Notes: a model not told the origin generated them from the sequence alone. A stretch of 64,000 nucleotides of DNA from Ancylostoma caninum (GCA_037903475.1 JBAJFG010000370.1:558001-622000); one strand, 5' to 3'. Numbered from the stretch's first letter, positions 23,679 to 35,279 are shown. A program made the numbers and translations.

Positions 23679-25569
23679 TTACGTATTTGCTCCAATTTTG
23701 AATGCTTTCATAAAGCCCCTCGCGAGCTGACGAATGAGGCTTCAATTAACTGTTGCACATAAATGGTTCAAGAGAAAGAGATACCCGCAGAACGGATAAG
23801 GTAGACGGACTTACCGTGTCTTTCTTCTCGTCTCCTTTAGCTTCACGCTTAGCCTTCTTTGCTTTGTCTTTTGCAGCTTCGAGCTTCACCTTACTGTTCA
23901 GTTCTTCAACTGCACGCTTAGCCTTCTTTGGTTTGTCTTTTGCAGCTTCGAGCTTCACCTTACTGTTCAGTCCTTCAACTGCACGCTTCACCTTGCTGCT
24001 CACTTTTTTTAGCTCCTCACTGCTGTCCTTCTGGAATTAGGGATTTTTACTGGTACCCGATGCTAGTTCACAGCTCAGGATCAGCAGTTCATTCACCGGT
24101 TGGAGTTTTACATTCGAAAATATTTTTCGAATATTCGAACATTCGAATTTTCAAACTTTTGCGAAACATTGAATTTTCGAATATTCGAACTTTCAAATTT
24201 TTTGAACCCACCGAATTTTCGAATTTCTAGGGATCCCCGAATGTTCGAATTTTTGCGGACCAAAGAATTTTCGAATATTTTTTTTTATTTGAATAACATT
24301 TGCATTTGGTAAAAACATTTTCTATCCATGCATGTAGGCCAACAAGACGATATGTTTCCCAATCACAAGGGGCATGAAACTTTTCGGGTAGTAAGTTTCA
24401 TTTGCCGTTTTCGAATTTCTCACAACTTTCTCATGAGTGGAAGCTTGTGCTGCTGTGGAGTTGCTCCCTTATCGGTTTGAGAATTGCAACTGGTTGAAAT
24501 TCCTAAGCTTAAGGACGCCTATCTCTCTTGAGGTCTGTAACCATCATCGAAGGATCGTAAAATGGATGAAACCCATCGTCCGTGAGAAGGGTTTCGCTTT
24601 AATATCTTTGTGTTGTAGTTTAACAAAACGAGCCATGGTAGTGAATGTTGAGGTGCTGACGCGGTAAAAATAATTTTGGGTGCAGTGGTTCAGTTACCTT
24701 GATCATGAATGAGCTTCCAGCTATCAACGAAAAAGCAAGTCAGCGATATAAAAAAAGGAACACTGCGTGTTACCCCGTTCCTCATTATTACTTCTGTTTA
24801 TCCGGTACAGCTGCATGCTTGTACGTTGAATGTCAAAACCAACAGAACTTCTATAACAAGAAGTCGGAGTTTGTTTGGACAGAATGGTTAATAAGAGAAT
24901 CTCAAGATTTCGTGCGAACTTTGAATTCCATAACTGGCGGTTATGCACTTAGAAACATTTTCAACGAAATAAATGGAAATCGGCTAAATATAGGAAGGAA
25001 TGCTGTGTAAAAGTTATTATTATTGGTTTCTCAATTGCGTACTTCTGAAGGAGAGGCTTGAATAATCAGGAGCTTAGTTAGAACCGCTGGTTTTTCAAGT
25101 ATCTGGAAAAGCATACGAACGTTTTACCGGAGAGATCATCGTCGCCAACGACTTACATTTCAAATGCGGTTAGCAGCTTTAGAATGCGTGCTCTAGATAT
25201 GAGCAGGTTTTTGGGAAAATTGAGATTGAAATGAGAAATTGGACTGGGGTTTCAATTGGAACGATATTTTAACGAGAGAATGGAACTCAAATAACAGTTG
25301 CGAAGCATTCGAATTTTCGGCCTAAAATTTTTGAATACTCGAATTTTCGAATATTGCATGGTCATCGAATTTTTTGAGACCCCCGAATTTTCGAATATTC
25401 GAACTTGTTATTGCGGCAGGCAGTTGCTTGCTTGCTTATCTTGCTGGCAGTTGATGTTACTCTACAGTAGAAGGTGGACCAGCATAGCGACTGCACTTAC
25501 CGCTGGCTCGCTTTGGATTAGGCCGACGCAGAACAAGGCGACGCAGAGGGCGATTGCCAACCACTTCAT
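23679..25569 (-). CDS. Small secreted lysine-rich repeat protein (three exons)
   Basis: Model on the minus strand: exon 1 25569-25501 (ATG to GCG|GTAAGTG), exon 2 24030-23815 (after ATTCCAG, ends ACG|GTAAGTC), exon 3 23726-23679 (after CGTCAG, ends TAA). All junctions are phase 0, giving about 110 residues. Exon 1 encodes a textbook signal peptide (MKWLAIALCVALFCVGLIQS, then EPA). Exon 2 holds two tandem copies of a 23-residue unit, KRAVExLNSKVKLEAAKDKx plus KKA, rich in Lys, Ala and Glu, so the mature protein should be basic, helical and without cysteines. I do not recognise the family. Exon 3 could instead be skipped or replaced by similar exons near 22.7-22.8 kb. Secretion is a confident inference; function is unknown. 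Confidence 0.72.
24110..24290. repeat. TTCGAA/GAATTTTCGAATATTCGAA array, intron copy 1
   Basis: A cluster of short self-complementary words (TTCGAATATTCGAA, GAATTTTCGAA, ATTCGAAC) repeated six or more times within about 180 bp, in the first intron of the lysine-rich gene. Confidence 0.75.
25300..25410. repeat. TTCGAA/GAATTTTCGAATATTCGAA array, intron copy 2
   Basis: Second cluster of the same palindromic words about 1.1 kb from the first and in the same intron, ending about 90 bp from the signal-peptide exon. It shares the longer motif GAATTTTCGAATATTCGAAC with copy 1. Confidence 0.72.
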
Positions 25570-25873
25570 CGTGGTTCTAAAAACAAGCGTCTTTCCGAAG
25601 ATTTACCATTGCTGGAGGGAGCTTGAGGAGATTTGAGACAAAACTGAAAGCGAGGAATTTGAGGAGGGGACAAAGCCGATTGTTCTGCCTGTTGGAGTGC
25701 GTTTTTGGGCGACTATTTATGCCGATTCCTAATGGATGTGAATAGTGGTCGATTCAGATTTGCATCGAGGTATGATGCGTTATGTGGTGTGTGTTAAGTG
25801 TGTTAGGTGTTGTTTAATGTGATAAAACTTTAATTCTTATTCCACGGTATCATTCTACCAAACAATCCATTAG

Positions 25874-25925
25874 ATTGCTTCTCTCAGCCTTTTGGCTAAG
25901 ATCAAAGTTTAGTAAGTTTAGTTTA
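25874..25925 (+). pseudogene. U2 snRNA 5'-end fragment
   Basis: The stretch ATTGCTTCTCTCAGCC followed by TTTTGGCTAAGATCAAAGT closely matches the 5' end of U2 snRNA, including the stem-loop I and the GGCTAAGATCAA core. After that it departs: the branch-point-recognition GUAGUA region reads TTAGTAAG, and no Sm site or 3' stem-loops follow. This is a truncated, probably retroposed or decayed U2 copy, not a working gene. Confidence 0.72.
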
Positions 25926-26465
25926 GATGCTGATAACAACTTAGGCGTAGGTGCATAATTTAGTATTTTCTTGTTTAGGCTGTAAAATGGATGAAGTGAG
26001 ATAAATCTGATGAATGCATCCGAGCGTAGAAGTACTTTGCTATCCAGCAGGGCTGCAGTATAGCAGGGCTTTGAGCGGTTATCCTAGAAACGGCTGTCTG
26101 AGCGAGGGTTACAATTAGTCAATCCATGCGACCCAGCACTGCTGGTGTTAGCCCCCCCCCCCCACCGCCTTTCTTTGATGCACTGCAAGGAGTAATTGAG
26201 GCGGCGCCACTGCTCAACGATTGGTTTGCCCATCTTCTTCTTTTCTGCCTGGACGTCAACTTGTCCTAAGTTCATATTCAAAAGTGTTTGAGTGGAGAAA
26301 TAAAGAATAGGAGCGAACAATGCTAGTTTTCACTTGGTGCTGCGAAAAGGGGTGTGTTATTATGCGGGATTCCGTTTGGGGATCATATTCCACTCCCACT
26401 GGATGATTGATTGATATGTGGAGTCATTTGAAATTTATATGCTTTTAATTACTCTACATAGGTAC

Positions 26466-26705
26466 AGCGACCGTCCCAGCCGGTCTGTTGCGCCGCGCCA
26501 CCTGGGCGACGCGGCAGAGCAACTGGACGGTATTGTTGTCGTGCGGTGTTCCTCACCATTTTCTTTATGTCATTGTTCTCATTCCGAAATGTTCTGATGA
26601 AAACATACGCAGAACATAGGTGCCGCCTGAGAACCATAGCAACCGGCTGAGCTGCCGCTTCGCGTAGGTGGTGCGGCGCGGCAGACGAGACGGGCGGTAT
26701 TCTGT
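26466..26705. repeat. GC-rich inverted repeat (about 60-bp arms)
   Basis: Left arm about 26466-26532 and right arm about 26641-26705 are imperfect inverted copies, both with GCGGCGC and CTGCCGC cores, separated by about 110 bp of ordinary sequence. The arms are far richer in GC than the surroundings. It may be a MITE or hairpin element; no target duplication is clear. Confidence 0.55.
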
Positions 26706-26858
26706 GATGAGGGAGTGATTGACCGACGCTGTAAACGTCCAGTACTACTTTGAGTCCGCAACTGCAGTATGCATTCGTGTATCTGCTTCCAACGATAATT
26801 CTATTTGTATTTCAGATCTATGAATTGCTACAAAGCAGCAAAGAAGCGCCAGATGGAG

Positions 26859-27143
26859 GCTTTATTTATTTATTTATTTATTTGAATACACTCTCAGGTG
26901 TGCCAAAAAAAACCAGTAAATGTAAGGCATACGTTCCGCTTGCACAGGGATGGAAGATTTTCATGTGACCACAGAATGCGACGAGACAACAGATCATTCT
27001 CCTACTACGGAAGGCGAAAAGGCCCCTCCCAAGATCCTGTTCCCTTTACCCGAGCGCAGTATGCTAAGCCTAGAGCAGCCAGAGCTAGGCTGACCTACTT
27101 AACCCGAACGAACGAATTCGTCAGGGACCCTGGGCGAACGGCG
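26859..27143 (+). repeat. Dispersed repeat with TTTA tail, copy 2
   Basis: Starts with (TTTA)n at 26859-26883, then GAATACACTC and about 250 bp that match 3538-3848 in the opposite orientation. Conserved words include TTCTCCTACTACGG, CCAAGATCCTGTTCCC and ACTTAACCC. Confidence 0.58.
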
Positions 27144-27493
27144 TGGGAGGACCTCAAAGAAGGGGGTTCACCAACTTTCGTGATCCTCAAACGATTAATC
27201 GCCACTTTTGAGATCACTTCCAGCAAAATCCGAAATTATTAGCGGAACGACAGGTCAGAACTCAGAGAAAAAAACAAGCTATCCATGTGAGTCTGACTAC
27301 TTTTAGCTGAAGTTGAAGTGTGTTGAGATACCCCACTAGAACAATCCCAGGTGCAAGGTAGCCTACAACCTCCGCCGACCCTCCATGGACCTGCATGCAA
27401 AATTTGATTCGGATCGGTTAATTCCCCGCGGTTTCTATTCGGAACATACACACATATAAACACACAAACTTTCACATTTATATATACAGAAGA

Positions 27494-28032
27494 TTGGCAC
27501 TATTCCACTTGTTCTCAAGATCAAAAATTCCCAAAATCTCAAGATCAAAAATTTCTTCGAAACTACGTACGATGGGGTTATTTGACATGCTGATCACGAA
27601 TATCACACACACTTCGTGCCGTCACCCTGTCTGGGTAGAATTAGGGTAAGTAGGGTATCTCATGGAATCGCCTGGATTTTTGCCTACGGGGGTATTTGAC
27701 ATGTTGATTACGAATATTACATTGATTTTGCAAGTCGGAAGCAACTTGTGGTCTTCCTTTAGACTGTGCTTACCCTAACCCTATCGTAACGCTACCCAAA
27801 TAGGCTTGCGGCACTAAAATAGTATGATATTCGTGATTAGCATATCAAGTAACCCCTTAGACAAAAATCCAGATGATTCTGTGAGATACCGTGTTTACCC
27901 CGACCCACCATAACCTTGCCCAAATGGGGTTACGGCACAAAGTGATCAGCATGTCAAATAACGCCCCTGGACGAAGTTTCGGAGGAATTTTTGATTTCGA
28001 GATTTTGGTGCACAACAAGTGGAATAGTGCCA
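27494..28032. mobile_element. MITE-like TIR element (family shared with 5.9 kb)
   Basis: The outer ends are perfect inverted copies over TTGGCACTATTCCACTTGTT (27494-27513 and 28014-28032). Similarity between the arms continues inward with gaps through ATCAAAAATT to GTTATTTGACATGCTGATCA (about 27575-27600 and 27945-27970). No coding frame is seen. Related to the element at 5909-6522. Confidence 0.68.
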
Positions 28033-28109
28033 ATTCTCAGAAATTCTCAGAAAGTTCAGGACATATCGCCAATCGACGAACCATATATGACGAACCATAT
28101 CCCCAATCT

Positions 28110-28140
28110 GTTGGGTTGGGCAATAAGTTCGTACGGTTTT
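28110..28140 (+). mobile_element. Mariner-type TIR relic
   Basis: GTTGGGTTGGGCAATAAGTTCGTACGG-like sequence resembles the terminal repeat of mariner elements. No opposite end and no recognisable transposase were found downstream, so it is at best a solo end. Confidence 0.35.
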
Positions 28141-29565
28141 CAATAGGCATCGAAATCACAGTTTCCCACGAACGACATCAATCAAAACAAGCCGTTTGTG
28201 TAGCTCCTTGCCTGCTCTTCAAATGCTGCTAGAGATGGAACAACTTCTCAGTTGCACCTCCATGAAAACCCACATTGTGTGAGATTACTCAATTCGTGGT
28301 TCTCGGCCTCTATTCTTGAATAGAACTCTATCACATGCGCTCTAAGGAGAGCAGAATAAGTTGTTGGAGAACGCATCAGGCCCGTAGAGTGAACAAGAGT
28401 AGAATTATTACCTTTTATCTCAACATTCCGACATCGTTCTGGCGAAATTTGTCCACACTAGTCGCGCGTTCTCAATGTGAAGGGTCACCCTTGTACTGAG
28501 CTCTTGGATGCTTCTTGACAAGGTGGATCAGTGGACTTAGATGATTAAAGAATTAGCATCCGTAGTGATTCTTCTTTACCGCTAGGACAAAAGCCAACGG
28601 ATAATCGGCTCATTGTTCCGCAAACTGCGAGTTCAGAATGGGGGCTTAATCCAGATCGAAATTGAGCTTACTGAGACGGACATCCACTTCTACGCTGTCA
28701 TTCCAGGAACAAAGCCCTCTCTGGAGACGTCGCTCATGTCCTTAGCCTCTTGAGCTGAATATGATCTAGAATTGAAGTCGTACAGTAGTGGGTGTCAGAG
28801 ATACCTGTTCTTGATAAATTGGACGGTCACATTCCAAACGATACAAAACAAGGTAATTTGGGTGTTTAGAGAATCGGTTGTATAGAGAGTAAAGTAGTAC
28901 CTACAAAGTGCTCCATGACTCTCATTCAAATGGACTTCAGATCTAAATTAAGGACCAATTTGGAGAAAAAAAAACTACACTAACTTCTTGGCCATACTAA
29001 TAATTGTCTAATAGTACTAGCGCCCCTTTGGGACGCTAGAAAGTGGGGTGGGGCAGCCAGTTGAAGTATAAGCAAAAGTTCCACACGTGCGAAATGCTTA
29101 AAAAATTAGCAAATCAGCAAAATTATTCATTAGCTGAGCTCGAATACGAAATTCTGCTTATGAGTTGCGTATACTTACGGGTCTGGCAGCCTCGCCAATG
29201 TCGGGCTTCGAGTGTTCTCGCCATCCAAGCCTTGCGTGCAAATTCTTAATCACGCATCTACATGTGAAGTTAATTTCCGATGCAATGAAACTGCCTACTT
29301 ATTTTTGTCACATTTCTCACGCTCCTATGGACCCGTTGTGAATGGCCACTCCCAACTGAGTATCTTTCACATGGCTTTAGTACTTGCAAACAATACAACA
29401 ATGCCTTGCAAATAATCACTTGAAGTGATTCAAGCTTCACATCACTGAGATAGTCCAACCGATGAGCTTCTGCTTCAATATACAGTGAAGAAGAAGAGAT
29501 GAGCGCGTAGCGTGCCCCTACTCCTCCGGCAGACGTGCATCTTGGCGTTTTCCTCAGTATTGAGC
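28141..29565. other. No gene seen
   Basis: Short frames without domains. This is the left flank of the LTR element; no exon or RNA supported. Confidence 0.4.
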
Positions 29566-29721
29566 TGTCATGGATTTGGCTTGTATGTTACAAGGGCGTG
29601 GGCAGTTCTTGTTCTCTGTATGCGGCCCAAGTGGTCGCTTGTTGCTGTTGGTTATGTACAATAATAAATTGTTTGTACTAGAATGTCTTCTGGATATCGT
29701 GATAACTCCGGGTACACCACA
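29566..29721 (+). repeat. 5' LTR
   Basis: 156 bp, TG...CA ends, containing an AATAATAAATTG polyadenylation-like segment. Compared with the 3' LTR it lacks a 15-bp segment near position 26 of the repeat. Confidence 0.88.
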
Positions 29722-29739
29722 TGGAGGTCCCAGGGAGAT
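29722..29739 (+). promoter_or_regulatory. Primer binding site, tRNA-Gln type
   Basis: TGGAGGTCCCAGGGAGAT directly follows the LTR. The first 11 bases are complementary to the 3' end of animal tRNA-Gln (acceptor stem GGTCCCA/TGGGACC, discriminator T, CCA). The GAGAT end also fits after a two-base mismatch. The tRNA sequence is recalled family knowledge, not searched. Confidence 0.72.
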
Positions 29740-30700
29740 ATCCAGAAGGTCAATTAAATACAGAGAGCAGGAACTCCGTTTTGTAGGCCAACAAAACATA
29801 GAGTAACCTCGATTTACCACTTCAGCACATGCATGTTTTTCACTTCATCACATTCTTTGATTCCTCACACTTCGTGGATATTTTTTTACATTTCAAATTT
29901 CGAATGTGGCGCACTAGCGAGCAGTGTGAAAGGAGGCAGGCACAAAGGTGAGATTTTATGCTTCTCTCATCACGATCCTCTTGAAAAAGGATTTTTTTAC
30001 GTATGTCAAATGCGAAAATATTGCCTGTTATGCTCGAGAAGCGGATAATTCGTCATCCACAAAAACTAAAACACGTCGAACATGTGGTTTTCGTATTTCC
30101 CGATAAGATCTGATTTATTGTATTATAGCCGTTCGTGCCACAGCTAGCTTGTACATAATTGGGTACCCATGAAAAGAAACTGTTGAATGTATACATAACT
30201 TGTCGTCGTCTGCTTGGTAATCACGATTGATATGCAGCAGGTCACCTCATGGTGCGATCGTAAAAGTAACACCGCCATGATGGCCCTCCAAACCCCGAGT
30301 TAGGGTATTACGCGCAGTAAGACCAGCAGATAAGTACGTAGGGAGCGCAAAGATAAGTGCGCAAGGCGCGGAGAACACGAATAAAAGGGTCCTACAGATC
30401 CACTGCGCCATCATTTGCATTTTGTTGTAGTTGGTAACGACTACACACATTTTTCGCTTTCTTTCTCTACTCTTGCTCTCATACTTTTCTTACTCCAGAT
30501 TTCTGGAGACATTATATCGCGACTACGAATACTGCCTGACGAAAGCAGTAAAAAGAAATAGGATAACGATAACGAAAAAAAGCCAGAAAAATAGTGGGTA
30601 AAAATATAATTGCGAATTTGGGTCCTATAACGAGGTCGAGATCGCGAGATTTATCACGTGAGCCACCCGTTGTGCAAATGGCAGCACAACTAACGAAGCC

Positions 30701-31780
30701 ATGATAAATCATGTCTCTGATGATAGGGGGTTAAACGTCAGCGTAAATATTTCGGATCTTTTCCTCCCAGCTTTCCACTCATGGCCAACTTACGACGGCC
30801 ACAATACATCGGTAGTGAAATTCGTCAGAGATTTGAATGAAAAAGCCACTGCAGCTGGATATGTCGAAGAAAAATTAGCAAGACTACTTCCTCTACAACT
30901 TAGCGGCGCAGCTAAGATTAAGTACATGAGCTATAGTCCCAAAATTAAGCACGATTACAAAAAGGTGTTGGATCAGCTTAAAACGGACTTTCGCAATAGA
31001 AATTACGTTTCCATCGTTAAGGCTAAAATACAGCATGTTCAGCAGGATCCCGATGAGGATGTTTTTGTTTTTGGTCAGCGCGTAAAAGACCTAGTCGAAG
31101 ATGCATACGCCGAAAGCGGTGCAAATACTGTAACGGACATTTCGTGCAAAACTTCTCTAAGAGGATTGAATACGGAATTACGAGTCGCAGTCATGAAGAA
31201 AAAACCTTCTAGCACATCTTACGAAGAACTTTTGGAAGTTGCGGAAAAAGAATAACATTTAATCGAAATGGTTAAACGTGAGCGCGGAGTTTTGGATAGC
31301 GCCATGATCAACGCGATTACTGAAGTTGTGCGAAACTTGCAGATTACGGAAGCAAATCATAGTTATCCCGAAACCACTAACTTCGTAAACGGAAGGAGAG
31401 GAAACTCGTACCCAAACTCTCCGTATAGAGGAAATAATCGTAGAGGGCATTACGAAAATCGCAACTTCGCTTACCATAACGATCAAAGCCAATTTCGGAG
31501 ACAAAATTACTCCAGGAACTCACACTTCGATGGAAATCAAATTTATACAAATCGTGGTAGAAGAGAGTTCAGTGGTTCTAATCGACAGTTTCAAAACAAC
31601 TACAGATCTCAGTCCAGAGGGCGACCAAACAACTATCATAGAAATCGTTCCACATCACGACCTAGAAATAATTTCAGAGAACGTTCTCAATCCCGATATA
31701 GGAATAGTCAAAATAATCACAGAGAACGATCTGAATCACGACATAGGAGCACTCGCAGGGGTGGAAGAGTAGCGTCAGTT
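30701..31780 (+). pseudogene. Ty3/Gypsy-like gag
   Basis: Two adjoining frames: 30701-31255 (184 codons, stop TAA) and the same phase resuming at 31268. The first resembles a retrotransposon capsid (LARLLPLQLSGAAKIKYM, VFVFGQRVKDLVEDAY). The second is an RNA-binding nucleocapsid-like tail without zinc knuckles but full of Arg, Asn and Ser (RERSQSRYRNS, NYHRNRSTSRPRNNF). One in-frame stop separates them. Gag would package the RNA in virus-like particles. The tail runs without a break into the env-like signal peptide near 31785, which is unusual. A long leader of about 960 bp separates gag from the PBS. Confidence 0.75.
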
Positions 31781-33702
31781 TTCCATTATTCTCCAACACT
31801 TTTCATTGCTATATCACTTCTTTGTCTAACTGGCATTGCGTATGACGAAAAAACCGGATTCAAAATTTGTGGAAGCGGGAAATCAGGGCTCCCAATAGCG
31901 ATGCCCAAACCAGTGAACTGTCTCTTACCAGAAAAACATAGCAAATTCCTGATAACGAACGCAAATGTTTATGTCGAAGATATGAAACCATTGATTTTGG
32001 AAGGTATTCACTGCTTTAATAAATCACGAATCATTTGTGCAACTTCGTTTTTTCACCTAACTCTGAAAATTGAGTCTGATGACTCATTACACAATCGATT
32101 TCGCAAAATACATGTCGAGAAGTGGCGAGAACGAAAAGGTATAACGGGATCCCGCTCAGATCTCTACATGAATCCTTATTCGATACTGGTAACGTCACAT
32201 ACTCATATCCCATCATTGGGAAACGATGTTCAGTTACATCGAACTTGATCATGGAAATTGGCACAATTTTGACAAACGATGGCGAAATTATTGTGTCAAA
32301 TGTCGGAAGTTCAGAAGGATGTAAACTGCAGCACGAATTTTGCATGCACCAACATGGCGTGTTGATTTGGGAACATCCGTAAAATAACACGTCGTATTGT
32401 AAATCCGTAAAAAGCACACATTCTTTGATGTATGCGTGGAGAGATCACGTTCTTAGCAATGAATTACAAGCAGTTTTTCATTTTAGCGATGAGGTAATTT
32501 CGGTTACGCAAAGAGAGCGATGGTGTCTGCCAAAAACTGCTGTACGTATGATAAATAACGTTTATCTCGAGTTTCCGCAAATGGAGGAGACTAGTAAAAA
32601 GACGATAAGAGAAGTCCTGGAAGGAAATCCTCTTATAATTCGAGCATTAACGAGCGAAACGTGCGACAATCAAAGAACTTACGTCTGATAAAAAGTAGAA
32701 CTAAAAGATCAATTAGCGCGTTATTTGAAGAACCGACGAAAAATTCTGAGTCCATGATCGTAAGCGAAAAAGGAGAAACGTCTCCAGAAGCGAAAGCCGC
32801 TGCGATAAATCATTTTTTGACCATGTTCTCAAACCAAGACTATGAACAGGCCGATTTATTTCACGAACAACGTCAAGACCAAAAAAATTCGAGCTAAATG
32901 TGCGTTCCCAGTTCTTATCCTTTCACCTACAAGAACAAATAAATAACGACTTCCGTTTTTTCTGGGCAAAAATATGCAACATCGTAAATGCTCAAATTCG
33001 AAGAGTAAATTTCCTCGCGAAAACAGACCCAACTAGCGCTGCACGAATACTTACAAATGACGATAACGTAAGTGCCATTATGGCTGGAGAAGTACTGCTA
33101 CTTTCTCGGTGTAAGCATGTTTTAGCCGACGAAATTCTATATGATAATAAAGTAAACAAGAATTGTTATGCTCACACTCCAATACGTGTCGGAACAAAAA
33201 TATTCTTTTTGACGTCTGGTTCTAACAAAGAACTCATAAGGAAAAGTTATCGTGTTGATTGTGCTCACATTCCATCCAGTATAATTCATAAAGGTCGTAC
33301 ATGGAAATCCGGAAATAACGAAGTACACGTATCAGAGATAGCTTTGAATTTGCCAATCAATGACTACTCTGAAATGGTGTTCAATGCCTCACTTATTTTC
33401 CATTCAGAATTATCACGCATAAATCCTTTAGCTCAAAATTTGTCTTCTCGTCTAGGAATTTTGGATACCACAAAAGAAATACATCACAGCGACGTTTTGA
33501 ATGACGAACTAAATGACGTACAAAACGAAAGCTGGAAAACTGTTACCACACTCGAAAAAAACGCGAACGAAATATTGCAATCCGAAGTGGAATTTCTATT
33601 CGAAGCTGTACCTTTTCGATCCATTATCATCATAACGACATACATTTTGATTTTTCTGGTTATAATTGCGTGTTGTGTGTGTTACTTTCGTTGCCCATGC
33701 AG
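31781..33702 (+). pseudogene. Env-like membrane glycoprotein, frame-broken
   Basis: Follows gag in the same strand. It begins with a hydrophobic signal-like segment (SPTLFIAISLLCLTGIA, about 31797-31850), then a cysteine-containing ectodomain split over several frames (31854-32248, 32250-32380, 32425-32688, 32661-32897, 32900-33702). There are N-glycosylation-type sites, a furin-type site SRTKR near 32694-32710, and near the end a strong membrane anchor (about 33619-33690) followed by a short Cys-rich RCPCR tail where the LINE is inserted. Signal peptide, furin site and single C-terminal anchor are the hallmarks of a retroviral-type envelope. I cannot assign the fusogen class. At least three frameshifts or stops make it inactive. 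Confidence 0.65.
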
Positions 33703-35091
33703 ATTAGACTACACAGCGTTCCTGATTTCTTCAATGTCAGGTGGCTCGTCGGAAATCATTGCCTCGAGCACTGGAAATCTGTAGGAGTCGGTGGAGGCGT
33801 TTCTGGTATCGGGCGATTGTAGAGCTCTTGAAAATACTCTCGCCATCGAAATAGCCGTTCAGCGTTTGTTTTCACGTATTCGCCATTCTTTTCTTAATGC
33901 ATTCATCGGCAGCCCTATCATGCCCTCTTAGGCGACGCAGTGTGGTGTATAGGGTCCGGAACTCTCTTCGGCTGGCGGCATTTTCGAGTTCAGTTGCGAC
34001 GTTGTCCCAGTGCTGTTTTCGCTCTTGCTTGATACGTTGTCTAACCGCATGATGTAGCTCGCGATAACGCTTGATGTCGGTGCACTTGCACTTCTTTCGT
34101 TGGTCCATCATATCGAGACATTCGTTTGAAATCCAAGCTTGTGTTCGTCTCCGGATTATGGGACAGAAAGCATTGGCGCAGTCTACTGTGACACTAGCGA
34201 ATTGTTCGGCTGCTTCATCTGCATTCTCTGACTCCTTCAGTATCTCAAATCGATTCCTTAGCTTTAGCTCAAATTGCTGCTTGCAGATAGGATCAGCGAG
34301 TCGAGACCAGTCTCTGCGACTAACGGGTGTAGAGATCCTTTTGTTTCTCTTGAGCCGTAGTTTCACTTTCATTACCACAAGGTGATGATCAGATCCGTAG
34401 TCTGCGCCTCGCATCACGCGAATGTCCTGGAAGCTTGAATGGAATCGGCTTGGTATGAGGAAGTAACCCTGAACTGCTGAATCTGTTCCTTTCGGGCAAC
34501 GCCACGTCAGCTTGTGTTCCATGGGTGTTGAAAGTAGCTGTTGCCAATTAGGAGACTGTTAGATGCAGCAAGTGTTAGGAGGCGAAGTCCGTTATCATTC
34601 ATTTCACCATGTCCAAAGTGTCCTAGCGTTTCTTCCCATCCTTCTCGTCGTGAGCCTACATGGGCATTTGTGTCTCCTGCTACGATAATGAACTCACTAT
34701 GAGGCAGGGAGTCGATGACTTGTTGCAACTGCGAGTAGAATTGGTCCTTTGATGAGTCAGCAGTGATCTCTGTGGGAGCGTAGACCGCGACAATGTGTGT
34801 TCTGATAGTGCCTTCGAGTGTTAGCACAGCTATTCTGCTTGAGACAGGTTGGAAGGCGATAACACTGTCGCAAGTCTTCCGGTCAAGTGCAAATCCGACG
34901 CCTTCCATGTGTTGTTCACTCCCCCCCCCCGAGTAATGCAGCATCATCCATTCGTCGTTGTTGTCAGTAGAAGCGACTCGCAGCCAATCAGGCTGAGTTC
35001 CGATAGTATTGCGATCGATATCCCATAGCGAAGCAATTCGCGGATGACAGCTTCTTTTTGTCCAACATGATGACCAGTGCGGATGTTTCAT
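33703..35091 (-). pseudogene. LINE endonuclease half (inverted segment)
   Basis: Frames 35091-34507 and 34522-33872 together encode an apurinic-type endonuclease: VAVYAPTE, IIVAGDTNAHVGSR, and after a frameshift at about 34.51 kb GADYGSDHHLVVMKVKLRL. A basic linker follows (RQRIKQERKQHWD) and then the start of the RT region (FRWREYFQELYNRP, and EPPDIEEIRNAV at the left edge). The start is also shifted near 35.0 kb, since conserved residues lie in another frame. Truncated at the insertion border; not functional. Confidence 0.8.
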
Positions 35092-35279
35092 GTTGCAATC
35101 TTCAAGAGTCGTTTCGGTGTTTTTATGTTTTTATTTTTTTCTGAATTCTGAGTTCAAGGCTACCGCGTCCGGGGTTTTAACCAACGCATTGGCGCTGGCG
35201 GAGTGCCGGGGTCAGGGCGCTAATGAAGAGTTGGATACTGGTCACAAAATGAAGCTGCGAAGACGTCAGAAAATGATGA

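Noticed and set aside
26859..26885. CRISPR-like regular repeats (TTTA runs, TAAG run at 35.57 kb)
   Set aside because: They are microsatellites or LINE tails without spacers; CRISPR is not expected in an animal genome.
28141..28900. Mariner transposase downstream of the TIR-like word at 28.11 kb
   Set aside because: No helix-turn-helix or DDD motif was found in any frame, and no second TIR.
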